From: Acinetobacter modestus
GTDB lineage: Bacteria > Pseudomonadota > Gammaproteobacteria > Pseudomonadales > Moraxellaceae
Reading direction: 5' to 3'
DNA length: 64,000 nucleotides
NCBI RefSeq assembly: GCF_014636095.1
Contig: NZ_BMDV01000001.1
Location: 1-64,000, forward strand
This document shows, one piece after another, positions 8,496 to 17,666 of this stretch; position 1 is the first letter of the stretch; the number at the start of each line of letters is the position of its first letter. Position numbers and translations under genes: made by a program. The notes under the pieces are model-generated. The model worked only from the letters and a program-made list of their open reading frames with translations. It was not told where the DNA came from and made no database searches.

Positions 8496-9662
8496 TTAGA
8501 AGTTATATTCCATACCTAAACCAATAACAGTTTTCTTGTTGTTGTCTTTCTGCCAGTCAATTTTTTGTTGAGCAACAACACCGTAGAAACGAGCTTGTTT
8601 ATTCATCTGGTAATCTGCACCTAAACCATAAAGATCTTGTTTACGATCATCACGCCCATCAGCTTCTGTTTTAGCAGAGATATATTCTGCTTTTAACTTT
8701 ACTGGTGTAGAAGGGATGATATATGCAGCCGTTACACCAAAAGCATTTTCTTTTAAGCCTTTAAATGAATTATTAGTGACTGTGTCTGGTTTCCCAGTTT
8801 CTTTAGTCGTTGTGATGACAGCCACAACATCATCTGTAGGCTTAGCTGTTTGCCATAATGCGCCAAATACCAAACCATCAACACCAATTGGGGTAAAGTC
8901 TAAAGAGCCTGTAACACGAACGGCATCAGCATAAACGCCAGTTAAGTTATGTGCACTAAATTTAGTTGCTACAGCACGGTTTGCAGCAACTGCCGCAGCT
9001 AAACCGACATCTTTATTTTCATACGTTAAAGATGCTGAAACACCATCACCAAAACCATCACGCGCATCTTTTAAACCATAGTTTGTAACTACAGTTGTTT
9101 CTTTAGTAACGCCAGCTGTTGAAGTTGTAGATGTTTTTGTAGTTGCAGATGTTGCTGCATTTTCACCTTGCTGGAACATGATGTTAAATGCTAAACCACC
9201 AAGTAATTTCTTATCAGTCTCAAAACCAATAACATTCTTTAAGCGATCTTCACCAGCTAAAACTGCTGTCATGTCAAGTTCATTGTGATCGTTAAAAATA
9301 TCTTGGTTATTATTAGCTGCAGTTTTGAAGTAAGAATCGTGTTGACCAACTTTTAATGTTGCAACACCAGCAGATTTAATACCGACAAAACGGTTACGGT
9401 TTTTAAAAGCATCACCATCGCCATCTGCCCCAATTTCCCATTCGGCTAAATAAACTGCTGATAAGTTATCAGTCAATTTTTCTTCACCTTTCACACCCAA
9501 ACGTGAAGCGTTTGAATTTACTTTTGTTACGCTTTCATCTTTAAAGCCGTTGTTGTCAATATTTTCCAAAGTCACACTGAGCTTACCATACAATGTTGGT
9601 GCTGCTTGCGCTGCATTCATGGCTAAAGTTGCTACAGTAGCAGCAAGAAGCAATTTTTTCAT
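8496..9662 (-). CDS. Outer-membrane porin (general bacterial porin family)
   Basis: A 388-residue precursor with a clear signal peptide (MKKLLLAATVATLAMNAAQA, cleavage before APTLYGKL), alternating beta-strand character throughout and a C-terminal aromatic residue (GMEYNF) as required for BAM-assisted insertion. The N-terminal APTLYGKLSVTLE start of the mature protein is standard for this family. The ATG at 9662 is chosen because CTGGAGAA lies just upstream; the frame stays open for another 54 codons with no signal function. Substrate preference cannot be deduced. A Thr/Lys-rich loop near residue 185-210 looks like a variable surface loop. Confidence 0.9.
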   Translation of the reverse strand: MKKLLLAATVATLAMNAAQAAPTLYGKLSVTLENIDNNGFKDESVTKVNSNASRLGVKGEEKLTDNLSAVYLAEWEIGADGDGDAFKNRNRFVGIKSAGVATLKVGQHDSYFKTAANNNQDIFNDHNELDMTAVLAGEDRLKNVIGFETDKKLLGGLAFNIMFQQGENAATSATTKTSTTSTAGVTKETTVVTNYGLKDARDGFGDGVSASLTYENKDVGLAAAVAANRAVATKFSAHNLTGVYADAVRVTGSLDFTPIGVDGLVFGALWQTAKPTDDVVAVITTTKETGKPDTVTNNSFKGLKENAFGVTAAYIIPSTPVKLKAEYISAKTEADGRDDRKQDLYGLGADYQMNKQARFYGVVAQQKIDWQKDNNKKTVIGLGMEYNF

Positions 9663-9875
9663 TGAGATTTCTCCAGAACACTTTTTGTAAATGGCAGTTG
9701 CCTTAGTTACTGTTATAAGCTTGCTTGTGTACATAAAGTTACACAGCTCACTGACTTGTATGCAGTATCGGCAAACTTTGTGACAGATAAGTGAAAGAAA
9801 AATGACAGTTTGATGACGATTCATATTTAGTAATAATTATATTTGTTATTGATTTTTATATATTTAATAAATAAA

Positions 9876-9899
9876 AATGGGGCGAAAAGCCCCATCATT
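9876..9899 (-). terminator. Terminator of the HIT gene
   Basis: TGGGGC / GCCCCA hairpin with a GAAAA loop, followed on the minus strand by an A/T-rich run including TTTTTAT. Confidence 0.7.
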
Positions 9900-9914
9900 T
9901 AGATAATTTTTTGC

Positions 9915-10328
9915 TTACAGCACTGCTTTAATCTTTTCAGCAAAGGCTTTAATCTTTTCCTGATCACCCATTTGTGCTGCATGACGACCAAGTTCATGAA
10001 CTGAGCTAGGAATCAAATGGAAGTGCACATGTGGAACTGTTTGCCCAGCAGCAACTCCTGAAAGTTGCATTAGTACGATCCCTTTAGCATCTAAAGCGGT
10101 TTCAATTGCTTTAGCTATCTTTTGAACAATTTGAATCGTATAGGCTGCTGCATCAGCAGGTAAATCCATCAAAGTAACAGCAGGTGTTTTAGGAATAACT
10201 AAAGCATGACCATCTGCTTGAGGCATAATATCCATAAAAGCGAGGACCTGATCATCTTCATAGATTTTGATTGCAGGTAGTTCGCCTTTTAAGATTCTTG
10301 CAAAAATATTTTGGTCATCGTACGCCAT
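9915..10328 (-). CDS. HIT family nucleotide hydrolase
   Basis: A 137-residue histidine-triad protein. The active-site motif HVHFHLIP lies near residue 98, with the N-terminal FARILKGELPA and the DIMPQADGHALVIPK block typical of the HinT/Fhit-like branch that hydrolyses nucleoside phosphoramidates or dinucleotides. The ATG at 10328 has AAGGAC in good position; a longer frame upstream has no ribosome-binding site. It is a single gene; the precise substrate is unknown. Confidence 0.9.
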   Translation of the reverse strand: MAYDDQNIFARILKGELPAIKIYEDDQVLAFMDIMPQADGHALVIPKTPAVTLMDLPADAAAYTIQIVQKIAKAIETALDAKGIVLMQLSGVAAGQTVPHVHFHLIPSSVHELGRHAAQMGDQEKIKAFAEKIKAVL

Positions 10329-10415
10329 GATTAGTCCTTTAATATAATGAGATGAGAAGTTTTGCTTTTCAGACAAAAATAGAAAATAAACTGCTAAGAC
10401 TTAAAAATAAGGCTT

Positions 10416-10685
10416 TTATTTGCAATTTAATTCTTTTTGACGCTCTTTAATTTCATCTAAGCGTTGTTGCTCTCTGTCAGAAAACTTAGGCTTTGTTGTA
10501 TGGCAGTTTTCATTACCATATTTAGCCTTGGCATCTGCATCTTTAAAACAAAATCCTTTAGATGCATAGATGAGGTTATAGTCATCTTGCAACTTTTTAC
10601 ATTCTTGTTCTGGTGTAGCTGCTTGAAGGTTAAAACCTGTAAGGCTTACCAATCCAGCAAAAACTGCAACCGCAAACTTATTCAT
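10416..10685 (-). CDS. Small secreted YARHG-domain protein
   Basis: An 89-residue precursor. Residues 1-22 are a signal peptide ending LQAA, with likely cleavage before TPEQE. The rest carries the pattern YNLIYASKGFCFKDADAKAKYG and ENCHTT, matching the YARHG domain of extracytoplasmic proteins. Four cysteines could form two disulfides in the periplasm. GAGG precedes the ATG. Function unknown. Confidence 0.8.
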   Translation of the reverse strand: MNKFAVAVFAGLVSLTGFNLQAATPEQECKKLQDDYNLIYASKGFCFKDADAKAKYGNENCHTTKPKFSDREQQRLDEIKERQKELNCK

Positions 10686-11006
10686 GAGGTATTCCTCTAG
10701 TTAAAAGGCATGAACTCAAATAAATTAAGAAAATATGTCTATTTTCACGATTTGACTTAAGTTCAACTACTAATATACGGTTTATCAATGAAATTTCAAT
10801 GAAACTGTATTATTGGAGTGTAATTTTTATCCATAATTCATTCATAAAATGATGTTGTTGTGAGTTCGCATTCAAATTTTTGAAGATATAACGATAAGTT
10901 TAGAAAATATGATATAGAAATTGTATAGCTTATAATTATCAAACTTATTGAAATTTAAAATAAATAAAAACCACTCCGAGGAGTGGCGCTATATCATCGT
11001 TTTGTG
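10686..11006. other. Intergenic region, no gene seen
   Basis: AT-rich spacer holding the promoter side of the YARHG gene and, at its right end, the terminator of the 11007 gene. I see no RNA gene or further coding frame. Confidence 0.6.
10962..10987 (-). terminator. Intrinsic terminator of the metal-dependent hydrolase gene
   Basis: CCACTC / GAGTGG stem with loop CGAG, followed on the minus strand by TTTTTATTTATTT. Confidence 0.8.
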
Positions 11007-11963
11007 TCAACTAAATGTAGAAACTTTGAATGATTTTTGCTGTGCTACATTTTCAAAAAAATTTACTGCTGGGGAGTGTGCTATATAGGCTAAGGCTTGT
11101 TCTGTATTCCCTTCATGAATAGGATTAAAGTGTGGTGATACCCAACGTAAAGCGGCTTTAAATAAGTATTTTATGGTAGGTAGATGATCTGTTTTCGTTG
11201 CAGTTTCTTCAAATTTCCGAATAAAAGTAAAAAATCCTCGACGCATCAACTTCTGCATATCTTGATGATCTAGATCTTGTTTTCCAAGATTACGAGCAAA
11301 GTCTGCTAGAAAATAAATAAAGAGCGGGAAAATCGCTAACATAATGACTTGGCGTGAGACATAAAAACCAAGTTTATTTGATAATAAATGTTCAAATAGG
11401 TCGTAAGCTACGCAACGATGCTCAACTTCTTCTGCAAGATGCCAACGGAATAAATCACTCATCGCAGGATCCGCTTTATCCCAAGATTTACTTTCAAGTG
11501 TCCACTGTCCAATTGTACCTGTAAAGTGCTCAATGGCGGCAATTACACCTACACGGAACAACAACCAATATTCATCAAGTTTTTCACCTTTTATAAAAGG
11601 AATACCTAAAGGTTTATCACCTAACAAAACGTTGAAAATTAGGTGGGCACGATTTAATGAATCTTGAATGTCATAACCATTTTCTTTAAGAAAGTCTTGT
11701 ACTTTTTCATGTGCGCGGGCATGAGCAGCTTCTTGACGAATAAATCCAGTCACATCATCTTTTAATTTCGGATCTTTAATATATGGTAGGGCTTTGTTAA
11801 ACACTCTGCAAAACCAAAATTCACCCACAGGAAGAAGCATATTTATACCGTTAGCGATGTGTGAACATAAAGGGTCATTAGGCATCCAACAGACTGATGA
11901 TTCAGAAAAATCGAAATGCACTTTTCTAGCTTTAATTTGATGATTTTCCATGATCATACACAT
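11007..11963 (-). CDS. Predicted metal-dependent hydrolase (PF10118 family)
   Basis: A 318-residue protein with the family's ferritin-like/hydrolase pattern of acidic and histidine residues: FIRQEAAHARAHEKV near residue 91, VGVIAAIEHFTGT near 145 and HLAEEVEHRCVAYDL near 178. These E...H and EExxH sites probably hold a di-metal centre. One hydrophobic stretch (VIMLAIFPLFIYFLADFA) may anchor it to the membrane. Members are common in lipid-metabolising bacteria, but no substrate is proven. Three alternative ATGs within five codons leave the start uncertain. Confidence 0.8.
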   Translation of the reverse strand: MCMIMENHQIKARKVHFDFSESSVCWMPNDPLCSHIANGINMLLPVGEFWFCRVFNKALPYIKDPKLKDDVTGFIRQEAAHARAHEKVQDFLKENGYDIQDSLNRAHLIFNVLLGDKPLGIPFIKGEKLDEYWLLFRVGVIAAIEHFTGTIGQWTLESKSWDKADPAMSDLFRWHLAEEVEHRCVAYDLFEHLLSNKLGFYVSRQVIMLAIFPLFIYFLADFARNLGKQDLDHQDMQKLMRRGFFTFIRKFEETATKTDHLPTIKYLFKAALRWVSPHFNPIHEGNTEQALAYIAHSPAVNFFENVAQQKSFKVSTFS

Positions 11964-12325
11964 TACCCAATATATAGTTACTAATTAAGTTGATTAAACA
12001 ATTTTTAGCATTCAGCAATACAGATCACCATGTTGTTTGGGGACAAAAAACTCTATATTTTTAGATTTAATGATAAAAATTAGATAATTTTATTTAGTGA
12101 GTTGTTCTAAACAAATCGTAATTTTTTAACAATAAATACAAATTTAAATTATTAACTCTAATTATATTTTATATATTTTTGATTTAACTTTGATTTTATT
12201 ATTGATTTTTAATTATTAAGGTTGATTAAATTAATTTTATTGTAAAATACCAAATTTCAAGTATTTTATTTTTCATATTAATATTTATACTTCTTTCTCC
12301 TAATTATAATATGGATAATTAAAAA
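11964..12325. other. Extremely AT-rich intergenic region
   Basis: Between divergent genes. Long A/T runs, no gene or stable hairpin seen. It presumably holds the promoter of the orphan gene at 12326, and the base composition differs clearly from the regions on either side. Confidence 0.6.
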
Positions 12326-12964
12326 ATGTTAACTGAATCACAAATATCAATTCAATTCCCTGAAGGCTCAACATTATCATTAACTGCTTCAGATAATCCA
12401 TCGAGTTCAACAGGTTTTAGTGTGAAAGCTCAAGGAACTGGTTCCTTTACAGGATTAAGTTATACGATACCAGCTCATTCTAAAGGTACAATAAAAGCAA
12501 AAATCAGTGTTATGGCAATTACATCAGAAGATGTAAGAAAACTAAATGAGATGGTTTTAAGCATGGTAAATGCTTCAACAAAGACTAAAATTGAAGAGTT
12601 TGAAAAGACTCATGCAAGTGCTAATTTAAGTATTTGGTCATTTTGGAGTGCTGGAGCATCTGCATCATACGATAAGACTTATAAAAAGATGCAAGAGAGT
12701 GGTTTAAGTGATAGTCAGATTTCAACTATTATCGAAAAGATGTTTGAAATAGCAAAAAGCCAATCTCATGTTGAATTAGATTTTAAAGTTGATAATCGTC
12801 ATAATGATTATTCAGTCAGTGGAGACCTACAGTTATATACAATTGGTGGTACAATTTCAACTGAAAAGGGAACAGCTGAATTTAGGTTTTTAGCAGATAA
12901 AGGTACTGCTGGTAAAGGTTCTGATACTGCTCCAGCTCAAGGCGAAATAATCCCATTATCTTGA
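12326..12964 (+). CDS. Orphan protein of unknown function
   Basis: A 212-residue protein without signal peptide, cysteines or a recognisable domain. Residues 1-65 and 150-200 look beta-rich (SIQFPEGSTLSLTAS, HNDYSVSGDLQLYTIGG). Residues 70-150 are helical with an aromatic patch SIWSFWSAGASASYDK and conserved-looking KKMQESGLSDSQISTIIEKM. The layout (beta, amphipathic helices, beta) is compatible with a membrane- or partner-binding protein, but that is speculation. Very AT-rich codons and a strong terminator after the stop suggest a stand-alone acquired gene. I do not recognise the family. Confidence 0.7.
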   Translation: MLTESQISIQFPEGSTLSLTASDNPSSSTGFSVKAQGTGSFTGLSYTIPAHSKGTIKAKISVMAITSEDVRKLNEMVLSMVNASTKTKIEEFEKTHASANLSIWSFWSAGASASYDKTYKKMQESGLSDSQISTIIEKMFEIAKSQSHVELDFKVDNRHNDYSVSGDLQLYTIGGTISTEKGTAEFRFLADKGTAGKGSDTAPAQGEIIPLS

Positions 12965-12986
12965 TGGAAATTTGTTTTTAAATTAA

Positions 12987-13020
12987 TAAAAATCACTTTA
13001 TTATAAATAAAGTGATTTTT
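12987..13020 (+). terminator. Intrinsic terminator of the orphan gene
   Basis: Stem AAAAATCACTTTA / TAAAGTGATTTTT with a short A/T loop. Symmetrical, so it may act in both directions. Confidence 0.85.
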
Positions 13021-13098
13021 AATTTATATTTTATTTTAGATATTATTAATAATAGCGTTTGATTTAATTATTAAAAATCATAGATTTTCGGCTATTGA

Positions 13099-13971
13099 TT
13101 ATTTAAGTGTAATCTTGGTCCATTCTTCATACATTTTGACAGCAGAAGAAAAGTCGCTATTGGGTTCTGCAGTAAGGTTTGCTGCTTGAATCAAACTCTG
13201 GGTTAAGGCGAGGATAGGTGCTGGAAGTTTTGCCTCATGCACTAAATTCAACGCAATACCAGTGTCTTTTGCGAGCAAAGGCAATGCAAAAGTTACAGGG
13301 AATTCACGGCTGAGAACGCGTTGTGGAAATATAGTTTCTGTGACCATGCTTTTGCCACTAGAAGCATTAATACAGTTCAAAGCTGCATCTAGGTTTACAC
13401 CATGCGCTTTGAGTGTACTAAATCCCTCTGCAACCGACCATAAATTGACTGCCAGTAACATGTTATTAATTGCTTTAACGGCAAATCCTGCACCCGACTC
13501 ACCTACGTGTTGAATGAGCTTTCCAACTGCTGCCATCGCAGGATAAGCACGTTCAAAAGCACTAACATCTCCACCAACCATAAACGTAAGTGTTGCATTT
13601 TCTGCACCAATGGTTTGTCCGCTAACAGGTGCATCGAGAAAATCGATATTTTGTATTTTTAATTGTTCTGCTAGACGGCGCGCCGCCTCAGGAACACCAC
13701 TAGTACAATCGATCCAGATTGCACCTGATTTAATGTTTACACCATCAATTAATGTTTCAACGTCATCACTGGTCGGCAAGCAAGAAAAGATAACATCTGC
13801 TTGAACAGCTTCAGCTAGTTCAACCGCTAAAGTGCCAAATTCTGTTGCATGTTGCTTAGCTTTATCAAAGTTACGATTCCAAACGTAAACTTTTTCGAAA
13901 TACTTGGGTAAATGCGCAGCCATGCGATAGCCCATAGCACCTAAACCGATGAATGCAACAGATTGAGTCAT
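13099..13971 (-). CDS. 3-hydroxyisobutyrate dehydrogenase-family oxidoreductase
   Basis: A 290-residue beta-hydroxyacid dehydrogenase. The Rossmann motif VAFIGLGAMGYRMA is at the N-terminus, the substrate motif DAPVSGQTIGAENATL near residue 117, and the catalytic lysine region GAGFAVKAINNMLL near 163. These fit the GarR/MmsB/GlxR family, which reduces or oxidises short 3-hydroxyacids with NAD(P). Which substrate is used here is not evident, and no valine-degradation or glyoxylate genes are next to it. It starts 3 bp after the upstream hydrolase gene ends, so the two are probably co-transcribed. Confidence 0.85.
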   Translation of the reverse strand: MTQSVAFIGLGAMGYRMAAHLPKYFEKVYVWNRNFDKAKQHATEFGTLAVELAEAVQADVIFSCLPTSDDVETLIDGVNIKSGAIWIDCTSGVPEAARRLAEQLKIQNIDFLDAPVSGQTIGAENATLTFMVGGDVSAFERAYPAMAAVGKLIQHVGESGAGFAVKAINNMLLAVNLWSVAEGFSTLKAHGVNLDAALNCINASSGKSMVTETIFPQRVLSREFPVTFALPLLAKDTGIALNLVHEAKLPAPILALTQSLIQAANLTAEPNSDFSSAVKMYEEWTKITLK

Positions 13972-13974
13972 AGT

Positions 13975-15078
13975 TTACCTTTTTATTGGAGTTGAGCGTT
14001 CTGATAACCAAGTTGTCAGTGTTGGCCAGAACTCAATTGAACTGTTTTGACTAGACATTAAACCTAAGTGCCCGCCAGGTATCAAAGTAAACGTGACATC
14101 TTGACTATTTGTCAACTGTGTTAAAGGAAAAGCTGCCTCAGAAGTAACAAGTTGATCGCTTTTACCTGCACCAACTAACAATGAACATTCAATGTTTTTA
14201 AGCTCAATGGTTTTATTCTTTAATGTGATTGCACCATTTTTTAATGGATTTTGCATCCAAACATTAAACAACATGTCTTGGTTGATCCCCCCAGGGTAAT
14301 CAATCATATTATTTAAGAAATGGCTGAGTGTTGCATCTTCTTGTACCAGTTTGAGGTTATCAAGATTTTTGAGCAATTGAATATTGCCATCAATCCAGCC
14401 CTTAGGATCTAACAATTTAAAACCTAATGAGTTTAAAAAACCAGGTGAATGAATCATCAACTTAGGTAAACGGTTATAGACATAATCTTTGATGGTTGGG
14501 TTACGAGTCGTAATATATGCCAGTGTTTTATATAATTTTCCGATATAACCCGATGCATAACTATCAATCGGACTGCCTAAAACAATTAAATTTTTAACCG
14601 CATTTGGCTTGTGTCGAGCGGTGTAAAGTGTGACAAAAATTCCAGCCATACTCCAACCATGCAAAGAGATTTTTTCAGATTTAGAATGTTTTTGGATAGC
14701 TTCAATACAACGTGGCATAAATTTATCGATAAAAGATAAGAAATTCACTTGGTAGTTCTTGTAAGTCAACTTACCCCAGTCAATTAGATAAACATCAAAC
14801 CCACTTTCTTGAAAATGTTTAATCAAAGAGCGGTATGGATATAGATCATAAATATCCATGTTGATGGCAAGAGGAGCTGTAAATACCAATGGCTCTTTGT
14901 AACGTTTGTTTTCAGAAGCATAAAAACGAACACGAGTTTGTTTAAATTCAGCAATCACTTGATAAGGTGTCGATTGTGACAATACAAGCCTATCTGCATC
15001 GAAGACACGCATAGCCAGATGTTTAAAATTTATTTTTTGCTGTTCTACAAGTGATTTCATCTTTGAAAGTCTCATCAT
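13975..15078 (-). CDS. Alpha/beta hydrolase related to PhaC-type polyester synthases
   Basis: A 367-residue protein resembling class III polyhydroxyalkanoate synthases: PLVFTAPLAINMDIYDLYPYRSLI, then DVYLIDWGK near residue 110, nucleophile elbow LHGWSMAG near 150, catalytic Asp region LLVGAGKSDQLV near 297 and His in PGGHLGL near 336. True PHA synthases use a cysteine in the elbow; here it is serine, so ester hydrolysis or a related acyl transfer is more likely than polymer synthesis. No phaA/phaB/phasin genes are nearby. It precedes the dehydrogenase at 13099 by 3 bp. The start may be the first ATG or a later internal one. Confidence 0.75.
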   Translation of the reverse strand: MMRLSKMKSLVEQQKINFKHLAMRVFDADRLVLSQSTPYQVIAEFKQTRVRFYASENKRYKEPLVFTAPLAINMDIYDLYPYRSLIKHFQESGFDVYLIDWGKLTYKNYQVNFLSFIDKFMPRCIEAIQKHSKSEKISLHGWSMAGIFVTLYTARHKPNAVKNLIVLGSPIDSYASGYIGKLYKTLAYITTRNPTIKDYVYNRLPKLMIHSPGFLNSLGFKLLDPKGWIDGNIQLLKNLDNLKLVQEDATLSHFLNNMIDYPGGINQDMLFNVWMQNPLKNGAITLKNKTIELKNIECSLLVGAGKSDQLVTSEAAFPLTQLTNSQDVTFTLIPGGHLGLMSSQNSSIEFWPTLTTWLSERSTPIKR

Positions 15079-15194
15079 GAGTCAAGATTGCACGAAGTCT
15101 AAGCGATAATTTCATCTTACGCCTTGACCTTAAATACATTAGGCGCTCAAAATGTTGGCATATTTAAACACCTGATCATAAGGCATACAAAACG

Positions 15195-16382
15195 ATGAAT
15201 CCAAGCGATGATTTAGAATACCAACTTGAAACACTGGCTATTCGCACAGGGCATGATCGTACCTTTGAAGGGGAACATAGTGAACCTATCTTTTTAACAT
15301 CTTCTTTTGTTTGCGAAAGCGCCGCAGATGCTGCCGCAAAATTTTCTGGGCAAATCGCAGGAAATACATACTCACGTTATACCAATCCAACAGTGCAAGC
15401 CTTTGAAAAACGTTTAGCAATATTAGATGGCGCAGAGCGTGCAGTTGCGACAAGTTCTGGTATGGCGGCTGTACATGCTATGTGTATGGCATATTTAAAA
15501 GCTGGCGATCATGTGATTTGTTCTCGCGCAGTATTCGGTTCAATCATTGCTTTATTTGAAAAATATGTTGCTAAATTTGCTGTAGAAGTGACTTTTGTCG
15601 ATTTAGATGATCTTGAAGGCTGGAAACAAGCGATTCGTCCAAATACACGTATTCTCTTTATTGAAACACCCTCTAATCCTTTAGCACAGGTTGGTGATAT
15701 GCAAGCAATTGCAGATATTGCTCATGCCAATGGCGCATTATTTGCTGTAGATAACTGTTTTTGTACACCAGTATTGCAACAACCTATCAAGTTCGGTGCT
15801 GATTTAGTGCTTTATTCAGCAACAAAATATATTGATGGTCAGGGGCGTGCATTAGGTGGTGCAGTTGTTGGCAAAAACGATTTACTTGAAGAAGTTAATG
15901 GTGTGATCCGTACGTTGGGTAATTCAATGAGCCCATTTAATGCATGGATTTTCTTGAAAGGTTTAGAAACTCTGAGTATTCGTATGAAAGCGCATTGTGA
16001 AAATGCACAAATACTTGCGGAGTGGTTACACCAACATGAAAAGGTTGAAAAAGTGTATTACGCTGGTTTAACAGATCATCCTGGACATGAATTAGCCAAA
16101 AAACAGCAAAAAGGTTTTGGCGGTGTTGTATCTTTTGTCGTAAGAGGCGAACGTGAAGGTGCGTGGACGGTTATTGATAATACGCGCTTCTTATCGATTA
16201 CCAGTAATTTAGGCGATGTTAAGTCAACAATTACACATCCAGCAACGACCTCACATGGTAGAATGTCGGCTGAAGCCAAACAGGCTGCAGGAATTGAAGA
16301 AGGCTTAATTCGTGTCTCTGTTGGTTTAGAAGATATTAATGATATTATTCGCGACTTATCACGCGGTTTAGATTTAATTTAA
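15195..16382 (+). CDS. metZ: O-succinylhomoserine sulfhydrylase
   Basis: PLP enzyme of the Cys/Met metabolism family that makes homocysteine from O-succinylhomoserine and sulfide. Signatures are TNPTVQAFEKRLAILDGAERAVATSSGMAA near residue 60-90, DNCFCTPVLQQP, the PLP lysine motif YSATKYIDGQGR near 215 and the C-terminal SVGLEDINDII. The 395-aa length fits. Downstream by 12 bp is ybaB, so limited read-through is possible. It links to the window's own methionine synthase locus (mesD/mesX), which would use the homocysteine. Confidence 0.9.
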   Translation: MNPSDDLEYQLETLAIRTGHDRTFEGEHSEPIFLTSSFVCESAADAAAKFSGQIAGNTYSRYTNPTVQAFEKRLAILDGAERAVATSSGMAAVHAMCMAYLKAGDHVICSRAVFGSIIALFEKYVAKFAVEVTFVDLDDLEGWKQAIRPNTRILFIETPSNPLAQVGDMQAIADIAHANGALFAVDNCFCTPVLQQPIKFGADLVLYSATKYIDGQGRALGGAVVGKNDLLEEVNGVIRTLGNSMSPFNAWIFLKGLETLSIRMKAHCENAQILAEWLHQHEKVEKVYYAGLTDHPGHELAKKQQKGFGGVVSFVVRGEREGAWTVIDNTRFLSITSNLGDVKSTITHPATTSHGRMSAEAKQAAGIEEGLIRVSVGLEDINDIIRDLSRGLDLI

Positions 16383-16394
16383 CGAGAGAAACTT

Positions 16395-16724
16395 ATGAAC
16401 ATTAATATGCTCATGCAGCAAGCTCAGCGCATGCAAAAAGATATGGAATCAAATCTTAAAAAAGCCAAAGAAGAGCTTGCTAATACTGAAGTTCATGCTG
16501 AAGCTGGCGGTGGTTTGGTTAAAGTAACTATGACTTGCCGTAATGTCGTTAAGCGTATCGAAATTAGCCCAGACTTATTACAAGATGAAGCTGATATGAT
16601 TGAAGATCTGATTGCTGCTGCGATGAATGATGCAGCACGTCAAGCCGAAGCTATTTCAGAAGAAAAGCTTCAAGGTGCAAATTCAGGTATGGGCTTACCA
16701 CCGGGTTTATCTGGTTTATTCTAA
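16395..16724 (+). CDS. ybaB: YbaB/EbfC nucleoid-associated protein
   Basis: A 109-residue DNA-binding protein; the family forms a tweezer-like dimer and its gene is commonly paired with recR, as here. Features are an N-terminal helix with [20 protein letters not shown], the strand segment [21 protein letters not shown], and a Gly/Pro-rich C-terminus [13 protein letters not shown] terminator-like hairpin lies between it and recR. Confidence 0.93.
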   Translation: MNINMLMQQAQRMQKDMESNLKKAKEELANTEVHAEAGGGLVKVTMTCRNVVKRIEISPDLLQDEADMIEDLIAAAMNDAARQAEAISEEKLQGANSGMGLPPGLSGLF

Positions 16725-16732
16725 GCCAAAAG

Positions 16733-16770
16733 TCTCTAAGTCTTTTTGTGAGGCTTAGAGAATCTTTTTT
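16733..16770 (+). terminator. Terminator between ybaB and recR
   Basis: TCTCTAAG / CTTAGAGA stem followed shortly by T6. Confidence 0.65.
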
Positions 16771-16790
16771 ATAAATAATAGAGTTGATCT

Positions 16791-17387
16791 GTGTTTAGTG
16801 AACGATTTGAACAGCTAGTTCAAGCATTGCGTATTTTACCAAGCGTTGGTCCAAAATCTGCACAGCGGATGGCATTGCATTTGTTAATGAAAAATCGTGA
16901 AGGTGCTTTTGCATTATCTTATGCGTTACATGAGGCTTCGAGCTATATTCACGAATGCCATATTTGTCATTCATTAACTGAAAATGAAATTTGTGATATT
17001 TGTGCGTCTGTAGAAAGAGATGAGCAATTGCTTTGTGTGGTTGAATCTCCAGCTGATGTCATGGCAATCGAACAAAGTGGAAGCTTTAGAGGCAAATATC
17101 ATGTACTTGGTGGTCATTTGTCTCCATTGGATGGAATAGGTCCTGAAGAAATTGGTATTCCATATTTGATTCAACGATTAAGCCAAGGACAGATTCAAGA
17201 AGTGATTTTAGCAACTAACGCCACCGTGGAAGGTCAAGCGACAGCACATTACTTAGTTGAGGCAACGAAACATTTGCCAATTCACATGACAAGGATCGCA
17301 CAAGGCGTACCACAAGGTGGCGAATTAGAGTATGTTGATAGTCATACATTAAGCCAAGCAGTACACAATCGTATGAAGATGAAATAG
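16791..17387 (+). CDS. recR: Recombination mediator protein RecR
   Basis: A 198-residue protein of the RecFOR pathway that helps load RecA at gaps. The N-terminal helix-hairpin-helix ILPSVGPKSAQRMALHLL is followed by the zinc motif CHICHSLTENEICDIC near residue 57, then a Toprim domain (LLCVVESPADVMAIEQSG, YHVLGGHLSPLDGIGPE, EVILATNATVEGQATAHYL). The start is GTG at 16791. Downstream 279 bp are without a convincing gene. Confidence 0.95.
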   Translation: MFSERFEQLVQALRILPSVGPKSAQRMALHLLMKNREGAFALSYALHEASSYIHECHICHSLTENEICDICASVERDEQLLCVVESPADVMAIEQSGSFRGKYHVLGGHLSPLDGIGPEEIGIPYLIQRLSQGQIQEVILATNATVEGQATAHYLVEATKHLPIHMTRIAQGVPQGGELEYVDSHTLSQAVHNRMKMK

Positions 17388-17666
17388 TTTTATATTTATT
17401 GTAAATTCATGCTATTAATTTAAACAAATAATTCACTTTTACATTTTGTCTAACATTATTTTAGGTATATTTGTTTTAATTTATGGCACTATGAGCAAAC
17501 GAAAAGGATTTTCGTTTTTGGTGAATGGAATAGGAGTAATTTCATGTTTTTCATGTGGAATAGTGATTAAATTATTCTTTGTAGATTTAATTTAGTTTCG
17601 TTTCAGCAAAAACTGTAATTTTACAGTTGTATTGCTAGTGTTTTTTATTATTTTACTTGAGTAAAT

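Noticed and set aside
10464..10700. Plus-strand frame opposite the YARHG gene
   Set aside because: The minus-strand frame has a signal peptide, a ribosome-binding site and a known domain; the other frame has none.
15124..15154. TTGACCTTAAAT upstream of metZ as another member of the MerR promoter set
   Set aside because: The dyad is absent and there is no -10 element 19 bp away; only the -35-like half matches.
17491..17595. A 34-codon frame starting MSKRKGFSFLVNG between recR and rnd
   Set aside because: No ribosome-binding site, and the composition is that of the surrounding AT-rich spacer.
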